A stretch of DNA of 64,000 nucleotides from Vulcanisaeta moutnovskia 768-28 (GTDB lineage Archaea; Thermoproteota; Thermoprotei; Thermoproteales; Thermocladiaceae): the NCBI RefSeq assembly GCF_000190315.1, contig NC_015151.1, positions 1,550,001 to 1,614,000 of the forward strand, in the 5' to 3' direction. Position 1 is the stretch's first letter, and the number at the start of each line of letters is the position of its first letter. The notes under the pieces were generated by a model that worked only from the letters and a program-made list of their open reading frames with translations, did not search any database and was not told the DNA's origin. The position numbers were made by a program, and so were the translations under genes. This document shows, piece by piece, positions 18,368 to 27,050 of this stretch.

Positions 18368-18892
18368 ATGATGCAGATAAAACTTGGATTTGAGGAGTGG
18401 CGTAAATTGGGTAAGGAGATTGAGAGGATTGCTCAGAATGAGGAGCTTGAGTTGATAATTAGTATGACCTTTGGTTTTAGTGGTGTTGAAGGCAATGAGG
18501 GGGAGAACGAGGAGGAAGAGGGAGTTGAGGAGGGGCATGAGCATCATCACCATCACATAACGGAATTACCTAAGGAAGTTATTGAGGAGCTTGGTTATTT
18601 CATGGACACATTAAGGACTAAGTATAATGCGAAGATGGACCATCATGTACATGGTGATCATGCGGGTGTTGTGGCTTCAATAATGATTAATGGTAAGGAT
18701 GCCATTAGCATATTTAGGAATATAATTGATGATGCCAGGAACTGCGAGAACTGTATCCTGGCCGGTATTGATGGGGAGCTTCACCTTGGTAATGATGTCA
18801 GTGTAATATTCTTTGGCGATAGTTATAAGTTGACATTCATATTACCGGCGCAGGATGGCAGGCGATTAATAATTAGTGAGGTAAATACCTAG
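18368..18892 (+). CDS. Hypothetical protein with acidic and His-rich insert
   Basis: 174 residues of unknown family. An N-terminal helical part (about 1-40) is followed by a Glu/Asn/Gly-rich stretch (about 41-58) running straight into HEHHHHH (about 59-65). A second histidine cluster, DHHVHGDHAG, follows near residue 92, and two cysteines (CENC) near 121. This suggests binding of a transition metal such as Ni, Zn or Co, or a storage/chaperone role; none of this is tested. The start has GGTTTTATTAATG about 25-35 nt upstream. Its stop overlaps the convergent thioredoxin gene by 4 nt. Confidence 0.65.
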   Translation: MMQIKLGFEEWRKLGKEIERIAQNEELELIISMTFGFSGVEGNEGENEEEEGVEEGHEHHHHHITELPKEVIEELGYFMDTLRTKYNAKMDHHVHGDHAGVVASIMINGKDAISIFRNIIDDARNCENCILAGIDGELHLGNDVSVIFFGDSYKLTFILPAQDGRRLIISEVNT

Positions 18893-19317
18893 GGTTTAAC
18901 ACCGAGGTAAATCTCAATATACCTCCTCATTGTGTTATAATCAACGGCACCAATTACCCTATAAACCTCCTCATCATTCCTAAGCAATATCGTGGTTGGT
19001 ATGGACATGACACCATACCCAGCAGCCACCTCTGGGTACTCATCAACATCAACTCTACCAAAGAATACCTTACCAGCAAATACCTGGGCCAACTTATTAA
19101 GTATGGGCTCCATTATTCGGCATGGTACGCACCAATCAGCGTAGAAATCAATCACGGACACAAGGCATTTCTTAATCATTGAGTTTAGATTATTATTATC
19201 AAGAGATATGATGCCGGTAGGACACATTACTGACTTAGCGCCTATTGACTGCTCCTTGGTACTCATTAACATCCTCCTATACATACGTTCAATTAATTCC
19301 CGCTCCTCGTCACTCAT
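18889..19317 (-). CDS. Thioredoxin-like protein
   Basis: 142 residues. The thioredoxin fold spans about residues 35-140 with active site FYADWCVPCRIMEP, the DVDEYPE strand and the cis-proline motif SIPTTILL. It reduces or exchanges protein disulfides in the cytosol. The N-terminal 35 residues extend beyond a minimal thioredoxin and contain one more cysteine (VMCPTG). I see no signal peptide. It stands alone, convergent with the His-rich protein. Confidence 0.9.
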   Translation of the reverse strand: MSDEERELIERMYRRMLMSTKEQSIGAKSVMCPTGIISLDNNNLNSMIKKCLVSVIDFYADWCVPCRIMEPILNKLAQVFAGKVFFGRVDVDEYPEVAAGYGVMSIPTTILLRNDEEVYRVIGAVDYNTMRRYIEIYLGVKP

Positions 19318-19381
19318 TCAATCAATAGAATATTATGCCTTTAAAAACCACTAGCGCCTATTCATTAATTACTGACTATGG

Positions 19382-20254
19382 CTATGAATACGTAATGCCA
19401 TACACCCTACCAATATTATCTACACAAATCCTATATAGGAAATCATCATTAATAATACCATTAACCACGTAACCCCTCAACTTCTTAACCAAGGTCCACG
19501 GCGGTATCACGGCGCCTGGCCTCTTTGGATCATCAATGAAGTCACTCTCCACAACAAAACTCGGCCCATGCTTAACGGCATCCTCAAACTCCCCTCTCCT
19601 ACCCATGGGTATTGATGGCATTACGTTACTATTATATGCTGTGTCAATGGTTACGGGCTCTGCATGATGCATAACAACGCTATAGGGCCTATTACCCACC
19701 CTCCTCATCATATCCGTGATTGACAACGCTGTCCTAACACCATTCCTCTCCAGGTGTAGGTGCAAAACTGCGTTAACGTCCTTAGCAACCCTAAACGCAT
19801 ATTCTATTAGCTCGTTGAAGAAATTAACAACGTCATTAGGCGCCTCCCAATGAGGTCTACCAATCTCACCAATCCCCACGGCCTTACCCTCCCTAACATA
19901 CTCAGCTGCCAAGTCGATGCCCTTCTCCATGAATTTACGTACATCCTCCCTGGACCAACCCCTCCTAAGTAATTCATAACCCTCAGCTGGGTGTAAGCCG
20001 ACAATGGCTACGGACTTAACACCCTCCTCATTAATTATCCTGGTGGATTCCACGGTTATATCGTACATCCTCCTAACACTATCAAGATCCCCAGGTGTTA
20101 ACCCCAGGCTCCAGGTTAATAGGGCTACTATTACGATGAACTTACCACCCTCCCTCCTAAACCTCCTGGCCAACTCCCTAGGGCCCATACCGATTACTGG
20201 GTTTGTATGTGCATGGTTATCGCAGAGTGGTAAGTCCTTATTCCGCATAGTCAT
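19382..20254 (-). CDS. TatD-like metal-dependent hydrolase
   Basis: 290 residues with an amidohydrolase/TatD TIM barrel: DNHAHTNP near the N-terminus (HxH metal ligands), GEIGRPHWE (metal-bridging Glu), LHLHLERNG and the MHHAEP and VVESDFIDD segments supplying later His and Asp ligands. It belongs with archaeal COG1099-type proteins, whose substrate is not known; DNase activity is possible from TatD homology. The start is ATG 20254 or ATG 20248. Only 45 nt separate it from the divergent Trm10 gene, so both promoters are packed into that gap. Confidence 0.82.
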   Translation of the reverse strand: MTMRNKDLPLCDNHAHTNPVIGMGPRELARRFRREGGKFIVIVALLTWSLGLTPGDLDSVRRMYDITVESTRIINEEGVKSVAIVGLHPAEGYELLRRGWSREDVRKFMEKGIDLAAEYVREGKAVGIGEIGRPHWEAPNDVVNFFNELIEYAFRVAKDVNAVLHLHLERNGVRTALSITDMMRRVGNRPYSVVMHHAEPVTIDTAYNSNVMPSIPMGRRGEFEDAVKHGPSFVVESDFIDDPKRPGAVIPPWTLVKKLRGYVVNGIINDDFLYRICVDNIGRVYGITYS

Positions 20255-20299
20255 TATGAGTTCATGTTTTTATTAGCCTAAATTAATAATCCTTCCGTA

Positions 20300-21367
20300 G
20301 TGTTACTCGGTAATCAATTATTGAATGCCCTAAGGGACCTCGGCATTCACAGACTGTGCATACCCCGTAAACTCAAATGCAATTATTACTTACCGCAGTG
20401 CATTGCCGTGAATTTATTGCTAGGTAAGTACGTACTTTGCCTAGGTGGTTTTGGTGGTAATGTTATTTCGAGAATTAATGACCTAGAGATACTATCGTTA
20501 TTATCAATGGGGGCATTACCATGTGATGCCTACCTAGCCAAGCCAAGTGATTGTACGGCATCACTGGACCTACTCATGGATATTCCCCAGAAGCCTCGCT
20601 TCATAGTTGATCTATCCCTTTGGAATGAGCATACGGATTCTGAGAAGAATGAACTCATAGAGCAGGTATTAACCTCAATAAATACAATAAGGAGATATCT
20701 CTGGGACTCTAACCTGGAATTAACGAGTACACCTAGTGAGTTTCTCGAGAGAATCGGCAAATTTGCTAGGGGATTTAGGCACGGTGTAGTTATTAGACGG
20801 GATAAACCGATTATTCATGATAACGCCGTAATGCTTGACCCGGAGGGTGATTGCGTACTTAGTGAGCAATTAATTACTAGGATCTCCACCTTCGTGATAG
20901 GCGGTATTGTGGATAAGGAAAGAAGGATTAAGGATGGGACAGGTAGGTTGTATGGATTGTTGGGATTAAATGTACCTAGGTGTAGGATTGAGCTTAGGGG
21001 CTCGGTGATTGGTGTTCCTGATAGGATAAATAAGATAATTGAGATAATATTAATAGCACTCCTTGAGACGGGCAGTATTGAGGAGGCAATAATTAGGATG
21101 ATGTCAAAAAGAGATAGGGTGAATAGGCTGTTCTATGAATTACAGAGGGCGGCCTATAGATTACGTGGGGAGGGTAGCACCGTGTTCGTGATACCAAGGT
21201 CCTTGATTAATAGGATTAATTGGGTCAATGCTTCCGATAAGGAGGTGGAACTTGTGTTGAGGAAATCCCATATTTACGTGATTGATGATGAGGAATTAAG
21301 TAAGTACTTATTACTTGGTATGGCTAGGCCTGGCCCTCTAACGTATAAGTACGTAAGTAAAGCATAA
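20300..21367 (+). CDS. Trm10-family tRNA (position 9) methyltransferase
   Basis: 355 residues. The SPOUT methyltransferase core follows the Trm10 order: FIVDLSLWNEHTDSEKNELI (strand plus helix), the central segment up to LDPEGD, and YVIGGIVD-like VIGGIVDKERRIKDGTG leading into a trefoil-knot end with RIELRGSVIGV. Family members methylate N1 of A9 or G9 in tRNA; Sulfolobus makes m1A9 and Thermococcus both. The purine used here cannot be read off. The start is GTG 20300 with TTTTATTAG 25-33 nt upstream. An extra C-terminal domain of about 70 residues ends in KYVSKA. Confidence 0.78.
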   Translation: MLLGNQLLNALRDLGIHRLCIPRKLKCNYYLPQCIAVNLLLGKYVLCLGGFGGNVISRINDLEILSLLSMGALPCDAYLAKPSDCTASLDLLMDIPQKPRFIVDLSLWNEHTDSEKNELIEQVLTSINTIRRYLWDSNLELTSTPSEFLERIGKFARGFRHGVVIRRDKPIIHDNAVMLDPEGDCVLSEQLITRISTFVIGGIVDKERRIKDGTGRLYGLLGLNVPRCRIELRGSVIGVPDRINKIIEIILIALLETGSIEEAIIRMMSKRDRVNRLFYELQRAAYRLRGEGSTVFVIPRSLINRINWVNASDKEVELVLRKSHIYVIDDEELSKYLLLGMARPGPLTYKYVSKA

Positions 21368-21395
21368 AAACTAACTAGGTGTTTGACGATCAATT

Positions 21396-21662
21396 ATGCC
21401 AAGACCAGCATTAAGGTCAAGGAAATTAAGGAGGACGCAAACCAGGACGCCAGGCGGTAGACACGTGGTTCATTATAAAAAGAGATTTGCATCTAAGCCT
21501 AGGTGTGCTATCTGTGGTAGGCCACTGCAGGGCGTTGATGAGACCAGGGTTAAGGCGAGACGCGTTGCTGGTTTAACAGTGTCAAGGCCATACGGTGGTT
21601 ACATTTGCCATAGGTGTTTGGCGTTGGCTCTTAGGACGGCTGTACGATTATCAGCGACGTGA
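21396..21662 (+). CDS. rpl34e: 50S ribosomal protein eL34
   Basis: 88 residues, typical length. It opens with the basic MPRPALRSRKLRRTQTRTPG and has the zinc-ribbon cysteines CAICGRPLQG and, later, CHRC. It belongs to the large ribosomal subunit. The last codons overlap the cytidylate kinase start by 4 nt (GTGA), and the pair eL34-cmk is a known archaeal gene order. It begins 28 nt after Trm10. Confidence 0.95.
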   Translation: MPRPALRSRKLRRTQTRTPGGRHVVHYKKRFASKPRCAICGRPLQGVDETRVKARRVAGLTVSRPYGGYICHRCLALALRTAVRLSAT

Positions 21663-22213
21663 TTAAGATGGGCGTTATAGCCATTAGTGGACAAGCAGCT
21701 AGTGGGAAGACCACAGTGGCTAGGGAATTAGCTAATAGACTGAATTATAGGTTTGTGTCCATTGGTGAGTTATTTAGGAAAATCGCTATTCAAAGGGGTG
21801 TTTCATTGCTTGAGCTTCATAGGATTGCTGAGACTGATTTTAGTATTGATAGGGTTGTTGATGAGGAAACCATTAGGGAGGCTAAGAAGGATAATGTAGT
21901 TATTGAGGGTCACTTAGTTGCTTGGATGCTTAAGGATGTGGCTGATGTACGTATTTACCTGAAGGCCGACATTAGGGCTAGGTCACAGAGACTGTTAATT
22001 AGGGATGGTAAATCAATTGAGGAGGCACTGAATGAGATTAAGACCCGTGAGGAGTCCAATAGGAGGAGGTACCTGGCTATTTATGGGATTGATATCAATG
22101 ATATCTCTATCTTCGACTTAATCATTGATACTACGTACATAGATGCCAAGAAGGTTGTCGATATTATCTACGAATACGTATATAATGTATTACGTAACAA
22201 GGGTAAATTTTAG
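21659..22213 (+). CDS. cmk: Cytidylate kinase
   Basis: 184 residues. The Walker A loop reads ISGQAASGKTTVAREL, and the family's archaeal form shows GELFRKIA and the lid region with RDGKSIEEALNEIKTREESN. It phosphorylates CMP and dCMP. The GTG at 21659 overlaps the eL34 stop; an ATG at 21668 (MGVIAISGQ) is an equally good start. It is translationally coupled to eL34, an arrangement shared with many archaea. Confidence 0.94.
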   Translation: MIKMGVIAISGQAASGKTTVARELANRLNYRFVSIGELFRKIAIQRGVSLLELHRIAETDFSIDRVVDEETIREAKKDNVVIEGHLVAWMLKDVADVRIYLKADIRARSQRLLIRDGKSIEEALNEIKTREESNRRRYLAIYGIDINDISIFDLIIDTTYIDAKKVVDIIYEYVYNVLRNKGKF

Positions 22214-22238
22214 ACTGTGACCCTCCAACCACACCTGC

Positions 22239-22604
22239 TTAACCTAGTATTTTTCGATACGCCCTTAGCCATGTATAAATTGACTCACCGCCAGCCACGT
22301 ACTTGTCCTTCATGAGCCTATAGGCAGATACGTAGCCCTTATAGACAAGATATGCATAGTAACTGTTGAGTTTTGCCTTAATTACGTTTGGTTTATCTGA
22401 CTTAGCCATTAGGAGCGCCATGTGATACGCGTAGTATTCCCTGGTCTTTACATCACCATTCCACCACTTATCATACAATGTGTCGAGAAAGCCCAGGTAC
22501 TCATCAATCTTGTCCTTGAATGGATCCCTCACATACTTCGTCAGCACGTCCTTCAACTCATCCTTCCATGTCCTAACCTCCTTAGGTTGTATAACGCTCA
22601 TCAA
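22239..22604 (-). CDS. Hypothetical helical protein
   Basis: 121 residues, nearly all helical in appearance and rich in Tyr, Lys and Trp (for example LDTLYDKWWNGDVKTREYY). No membrane segment or catalytic motif is visible and I do not recognise it. The start is ATG 22604 or 22601. It is convergent with cmk and not obviously in an operon with the small membrane protein upstream. Length and composition resemble small archaeal lineage-specific proteins. Confidence 0.6.
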   Translation of the reverse strand: MMSVIQPKEVRTWKDELKDVLTKYVRDPFKDKIDEYLGFLDTLYDKWWNGDVKTREYYAYHMALLMAKSDKPNVIKAKLNSYYAYLVYKGYVSAYRLMKDKYVAGGESIYTWLRAYRKILG

Positions 22605-22676
22605 AGTAATTAATTGTTTTTCTTTCTATTTAAATCTTTCTCTTTTTCATACAAAGAGAAAATGATTGCGGCACTC

Positions 22677-22958
22677 TCAATTACTTAATAATAGACTTGT
22701 TTTAACCCCTGAATTGCTTAATAAATATTGTACTGCTTGGTATGAGTACTTAGCTATAATTTTTAGTAATGTATATGATAAGTAACCTAATTTATAAACA
22801 ACGTAGCCCCCTACATACAGTAACTCGCTTACTTGCTTATTACCAATACTGAGTATATACGCCTTTAACTCAGTCTTAAAGGGCGCGACTATTGAGTATA
22901 TTAGGGCTAGGGCGACTATTATCAGTAATATCTCGAAGAATATCCTAACCGCACTCAT
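22677..22958 (-). CDS. Small membrane protein
   Basis: 93 residues with an N-terminal membrane segment (about 6-24, FEILLIIVALALIYSIV), a short Lys-containing loop and a second, weaker hydrophobic stretch near 45-70 rich in Tyr. No family is recognised. It may be expressed alone; a 68-nt gap separates it from MEMO upstream and 72 nt from the next gene. Coding status rests on length, start and lack of overlap. Confidence 0.5.
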   Translation of the reverse strand: MSAVRIFFEILLIIVALALIYSIVAPFKTELKAYILSIGNKQVSELLYVGGYVVYKLGYLSYTLLKIIAKYSYQAVQYLLSNSGVKTSLLLSN

Positions 22959-23026
22959 ATTAATTACTCCATGTTTATTCTTAAAATAAATTAATTAAAT
23001 ATTTTGATTGAATATAGGATGTCGCA

Positions 23027-23887
23027 TCATAGGTAGAATGCTATTGATGCATAGCCCACGGTTTCTAACGTATATCCACTAGTATCACCAGACGTAGCGT
23101 GCCTGAGGAGGATAACGTTCCTAACACCAAGTTTCTTAGCTGCAATTATTGCCGTTGCGATGGCGCCATAACCGCAGGCTGATACGTCATAACGCTCAAT
23201 AGCATCGAAGAACGAATCCTCATCAAGCCTAAGGACTGGGTCGATAGCCCTCATGTCCTTTTCCGTTGTTATTTCATGAGGTTCATAGTGATTCCAATCA
23301 CTTGAGGCTACATAAACTATGGAGCCAAGTTCATGACCCGAGATTACATCAGCTATTGCATTACCAAGATCCCTAGCAACCTCCTTCGTCTGTCTCCAAA
23401 TGATTATTGGCACGATCTTCACGTCATTACCGAATATATATTGAATAAAGGGTAATTGAACCTCAATAGAATGCTCCTGAGTGAAGGCGTACACGTCAGG
23501 TTCCAGGTACTTAACCCTGCTCATTAATTCCTTAGTCACATCCGAATCAACCTCAACCACTCCAAGTGGCGTCTCCCAAGTACCTTCTGGATATATAGCC
23601 ACTGGCGCACCAACGCCATAGTGATTAGGTCCAATTAATATGAAGGTCTTTGGTTTGTGAAACCTATAGATCTCGACGAAGGACATGGCGGCTACAGGGC
23701 CTGAGTATATATAACCAGCATGTGGAACTATTACAATTGGTACGGCCTTATACCCCTCACGGGGCTGCCTAATCAGTTGACCTGGCCCTAATGAGTGACT
23801 TATCGACCACTCAATCTGCTTAATTAATTTATCCTTATCAGCCTCATAGAATGCACCTGCAACCGCTGGTTTACGCACCCGAACCAT
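23027..23887 (-). CDS. MEMO1-family protein
   Basis: 286 residues matching the MEMO/AmmeMemoRadiSam family: VPHAGYIYSGPVAAM near residue 55, LIGPNHYGVGAPVAIYPEGT, then SSDWNHYEP and a late YDVSACGYGAIA. The fold resembles class III extradiol dioxygenases, and human MEMO1 binds metal at the equivalent histidines and cysteine. The archaeal role is unknown. The gene follows enolase and uS2 on the same strand, an order conserved in many archaea. Confidence 0.93.
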   Translation of the reverse strand: MVRVRKPAVAGAFYEADKDKLIKQIEWSISHSLGPGQLIRQPREGYKAVPIVIVPHAGYIYSGPVAAMSFVEIYRFHKPKTFILIGPNHYGVGAPVAIYPEGTWETPLGVVEVDSDVTKELMSRVKYLEPDVYAFTQEHSIEVQLPFIQYIFGNDVKIVPIIIWRQTKEVARDLGNAIADVISGHELGSIVYVASSDWNHYEPHEITTEKDMRAIDPVLRLDEDSFFDAIERYDVSACGYGAIATAIIAAKKLGVRNVILLRHATSGDTSGYTLETVGYASIAFYL

Positions 23888-23955
23888 ACAGTGATTTAGA
23901 CTAGACCGGAAAATAAACGCTTTACTTTATAATGATTAGGCAAATAATCAGTGTT

Positions 23956-24633
23956 TTATTGGGTAATTCCCTCAAGCGATACCTTGACCTCGAATTCTTC
24001 AGGTGATACGGGCAGGTCCTCATTCTCCTTCAGCTCGCCTCTAATCCTAAGTACCTGCCTAGCCAGTAACCAGTAAACTAGGGCTAGACTTCTTCTTCCC
24101 TTGTTATTGCATGGTATTATTAGGTCTACATAGGATATTGGCGTGTCAGTATCCACAAGAGCAATGACTGGTATACCCATTGTGGCTGCTTCTTCAATTG
24201 CCTGCGCATCTGCCTTCGGGTCTGTGGATATGAGTAAGTCAGCCTCTATGTAGTGGTTAAGGTTTGGGTTTGTGAATGTTCCTGGTATGAACCTACCCGT
24301 TATTGCCTTGCAGTTAACGAACTTGCAGAACATCTCCACAGGCTTGAAGCCGTATGGCTTAGCCGAGTATGCAACTACCTTCTCGGGGTCATACATGGCG
24401 ATCATCTTAGCTGCAATCCTAATTCTCTCATCAATCTTCCTCAGGTTAAGTATCCTAAGCCCATCAGGTCTTACTGAGAATACAAAACCTCTCCTCTGCA
24501 GATATGCATTTGACACCCTAGTACCAAGCCTAACACCAGCCGCTAGGTAACGCTCAATGGCAATCAATAATTCCTCCTGTGGTGGAACCGGAGCTAATCC
24601 CTCCTCACGTGTCTCCTTACGTTCCTCACCCAT
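23956..24633 (-). CDS. rps2: 30S ribosomal protein uS2
   Basis: 225 residues. The family motifs are clear: YLAAGVRLGTRVSN near the N-terminus, GRFIPGTFTNP, and ADLLISTDPKADAQAIEEA leading into IPVIALVDTDTPISYVDLI. It is part of the small subunit platform. The short acidic N-terminal and C-terminal extensions are usual in Thermoproteales. It lies between enolase and MEMO on the minus strand; the gaps (68-70 nt) allow a promoter for each gene. Confidence 0.97.
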   Translation of the reverse strand: MGEERKETREEGLAPVPPQEELLIAIERYLAAGVRLGTRVSNAYLQRRGFVFSVRPDGLRILNLRKIDERIRIAAKMIAMYDPEKVVAYSAKPYGFKPVEMFCKFVNCKAITGRFIPGTFTNPNLNHYIEADLLISTDPKADAQAIEEAATMGIPVIALVDTDTPISYVDLIIPCNNKGRRSLALVYWLLARQVLRIRGELKENEDLPVSPEEFEVKVSLEGITQ

Positions 24634-24703
24634 TGAGAACTACGGTGAAGAATCTGATTAATAAGTATTTCACCACTGAGCACTCACGGTATATCATAGA
24701 GAA

Positions 24704-25969
24704 CTAATGCCTAAGTCTCTGGGTCAGTGTTTGATTCATCCTGGCAGCCTTACCCATGTAATCCTGAATTCTAATTAACTCATTGAGCTTAGTAATCCTC
24801 TCACCACCAAGTACTCCGCTCTTAATTATTGGTGCTCCAAACCCAACGGCTATGTGAGCCAGCGTCTCATACTCAGTGTCCCCAGACCTATGGGATACCA
24901 CTGGTACGTAGCCGTTGGATACGGCTAACCTAACGGCTTCCCAAGCCCTCGATAATGTCCCTATTTGGTCGGGCTTTATTATTATGGCATTTGCAGCACC
25001 CTCCTTAATACCCCTCGATAACCTGGATGGATTAGTTGTGAATAAGTCATCACCAACGATTAGGCACTTGTCGTTAACGGAGTCCGTTAATTCAGCGAAG
25101 GATTGGAAGTCCTCCTCATGGAATGGATCCTCAACATAAATAAGTCCGTACTTATCAATCAATCCCTTAACAAACTCAAGCTGTTCCTTAGGTGTTCTCG
25201 AGACTCCCTCATTTGTATATACGTACTTCTCACCATTCCAGAGTGTCGATGCGGCCATATCAACGCCAATACCTATTTCAAAACCCACCCTACTACTGAC
25301 CTCCTTAACGGCCCTACTCAGGATATCCAATGCGGTATTCGTTGAAATCCTTGCTGACCAGGCTCCTTCGTCATTACGACCGCCCGTGAACGTTGGATCA
25401 GCCTTAACCAACTCCTTAAAGACAGTCCTATGGACCTCAATGTTTGCCTTAAGTGCCATGTAAATGTCTGGAGCTCCGTATGATAATACGAGGAATTCCT
25501 GAATATCAGGGCCAAGGCCACGGCTATGCTTACCACCACCAATAACATTACCCAGTGGGTATGGTAAATCCCTCGCATTAGCGCCGCCGAGGTGTTGATA
25601 AAGCGGTATTTCCAACGCGTTAGCAGCCGCCCTTGCCACGGCCATTGAAGTGGCTATGGCCACCGCACCACCAATTCTAGAGAAGTTCTCTGTACCATCA
25701 ATTTCCTCAAGCCTAGCATCTACCTCACCCTGTATTGACGCGTCCAGACCCATTAGGTCAGGCGCAACGTTTTTCTCAAACGTACTTATTGCAAGATCAA
25801 CATTGTCATTGGGGAAGTAAACAACTTCATGAGAACCCCTTGAGGCACCGGCAGGTGCTGCTGCTCTACCATAACCATCCGTTAAGTAAACCTCAACCTC
25901 AACAGTCTCCTCACCCCTTGAATTAAAAATTTTCCTGATGCCCAAGTCCTCCATTGTAGTGTCCGGCAT
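24704..25969 (-). CDS. eno: Enolase
   Basis: About 421 residues. Catalytic and metal residues sit in standard motifs: IFNSRGEETVEVEV at the N-terminus, YVEDPFHEEDF, VGDDLFTTN, IIKPDQIGTL (catalytic Lys) and SHRSGDTEYETLAH. It interconverts 2-phosphoglycerate and PEP, feeding pyruvate kinase or taking PEP from PEP carboxykinase. The frame opens at TTG 25978, but ATG 25969 has TTAATTA about 25 nt upstream. A long inverted repeat (26020-26042) lies just upstream of this promoter. Confidence 0.97.
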   Translation of the reverse strand: MPDTTMEDLGIRKIFNSRGEETVEVEVYLTDGYGRAAAPAGASRGSHEVVYFPNDNVDLAISTFEKNVAPDLMGLDASIQGEVDARLEEIDGTENFSRIGGAVAIATSMAVARAAANALEIPLYQHLGGANARDLPYPLGNVIGGGKHSRGLGPDIQEFLVLSYGAPDIYMALKANIEVHRTVFKELVKADPTFTGGRNDEGAWSARISTNTALDILSRAVKEVSSRVGFEIGIGVDMAASTLWNGEKYVYTNEGVSRTPKEQLEFVKGLIDKYGLIYVEDPFHEEDFQSFAELTDSVNDKCLIVGDDLFTTNPSRLSRGIKEGAANAIIIKPDQIGTLSRAWEAVRLAVSNGYVPVVSHRSGDTEYETLAHIAVGFGAPIIKSGVLGGERITKLNELIRIQDYMGKAARMNQTLTQRLRH

Positions 25970-26019
25970 AAATCTCAAGTAATTAATGCGATCCAGTATT
26001 AATGCATTATTGTATGCAA

Positions 26020-26042
26020 GTATACGTTTACTTTACGTATAC
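26020..26042. promoter_or_regulatory. Inverted repeat GTATACGT-N7-ACGTATAC upstream of enolase
   Basis: Perfect 8-bp arms (26020-26027 and 26035-26042) with a 7-nt spacer, about 50-70 nt upstream of the enolase start. A related palindrome occurs before gar1 (46080-46094) and before the gene at 56680-57018 (57061-57074). It is probably a binding site for a dimeric regulator; the function is inferred. Confidence 0.45.
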
Positions 26043-26049
26043 ATCTCAT

Positions 26050-26670
26050 TTACTTAAGAATAGCCTTAACAAGATCAATAAGTGGATATAACGTATCGGA
26101 ATTAATTACGATCCTCGCCGCATTGGCAACCTCCTCATTAACAGGATTATAGGCTATGGAATACCTAGCCCTCCTGAGCATTGGTAAGTCCATATCACTA
26201 TCACCAACGGCCATCACATAATCCCAATCAAGTCCCAGCCTATTAATTAGATCATTAACTATGTTCTTATTCTCTACATTAACCTTAACAGATATTAATG
26301 AGTCATCATTATCAAGCACTAACTCATTACTAATGAAGTAATTAATATACTCCCTAATGGGGATTCCCGTGTAATTCAAGCCACCGCTTACGGCTATTAC
26401 CAATACGTCATTATCCCTAAGGAATTTTAGTAATTCCAGTGTACCTCTCCTTAGGGTTACAGGGACCTCAACCCAGCTCCTCGGTACACCCATCCAGAGA
26501 AGCGCATCGACAAGTGCCCAATCCCTATAATTAATAAGCCCTGATGCATAGGCCTCCCTATTCAATGAAGCCCATTCCTCGGTGCCGAGTACCCTATGTA
26601 GGTGCTGCCATGCTGACCTGAAGTACGTTAGAACTCCATCAACATCAAGTATCGCAGCCCTAATCATCAC
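26050..26670 (-). CDS. HAD-family phosphatase, phosphoserine/phosphoglycolate type
   Basis: 206 residues with all four HAD motifs: I AAILDVDGVLT (nucleophile Asp and Asp+2), II IAVSGGLNY, III the Lys in VENKNIV, IV MAVGDSDMDLPML. The all-helical cap after motif I is of the SerB type (C1). The substrate could be phosphoserine, phosphoglycolate or another small phosphomonoester. Its start overlaps the end of the Hsp20 gene by 4 nt (ATGA), so the two are co-translated; I see no functional reason for the pairing. Confidence 0.82.
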   Translation of the reverse strand: MMIRAAILDVDGVLTYFRSAWQHLHRVLGTEEWASLNREAYASGLINYRDWALVDALLWMGVPRSWVEVPVTLRRGTLELLKFLRDNDVLVIAVSGGLNYTGIPIREYINYFISNELVLDNDDSLISVKVNVENKNIVNDLINRLGLDWDYVMAVGDSDMDLPMLRRARYSIAYNPVNEEVANAARIVINSDTLYPLIDLVKAILK

Positions 26671-26990
26671 TCAACACCAATACTCACGCCCTTAATTAGT
26701 AATTTAATTATGAGAAGTCCATTCCTATACTCCGCGTGGGAGCCTTCCACGGTGACTGACACAGGCAACTCCCTAATGAGTAGGTACTTCCTATTGTTAC
26801 CCTCAGCCTTAATGAAGAGTTTATCATCATCGAGAAGTTTTACGATTATACTCTCCTTACTAACGCCTGGAACTTCCACCTCAGCAATTACGTGATCACC
26901 CTCAATCCTAATCACGTGCTTAGGCTCCCTATATTCACCATGTTCAGGTATTTCCCAATTACCCAAGTCAATCCTAATTGCTATATTCAT
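26667..26990 (-). CDS. Small Hsp20-like protein
   Basis: 107 residues that form one alpha-crystallin/CS-type beta sandwich: VIAEVEVPGVSKESI, then KLFIKAEG and the late strand YRNGLLIIKLLI, where family members have the GxLxI/V motif. N- and C-terminal arms are very short and no IxI tail is obvious, so it may form smaller oligomers than typical Hsp20s or act as a co-chaperone. It is the first gene of a pair with the HAD phosphatase. It shares a 60-nt upstream gap with the divergent Nnr gene. Confidence 0.7.
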   Translation of the reverse strand: MNIAIRIDLGNWEIPEHGEYREPKHVIRIEGDHVIAEVEVPGVSKESIIVKLLDDDKLFIKAEGNNRKYLLIRELPVSVTVEGSHAEYRNGLLIIKLLIKGVSIGVE

Positions 26991-27050
26991 GTTTCTTCAT
27001 TAAGTCTTGCATAAAAGCGTTTTTAAAGGCATAATACGTCATTCTCGAGT

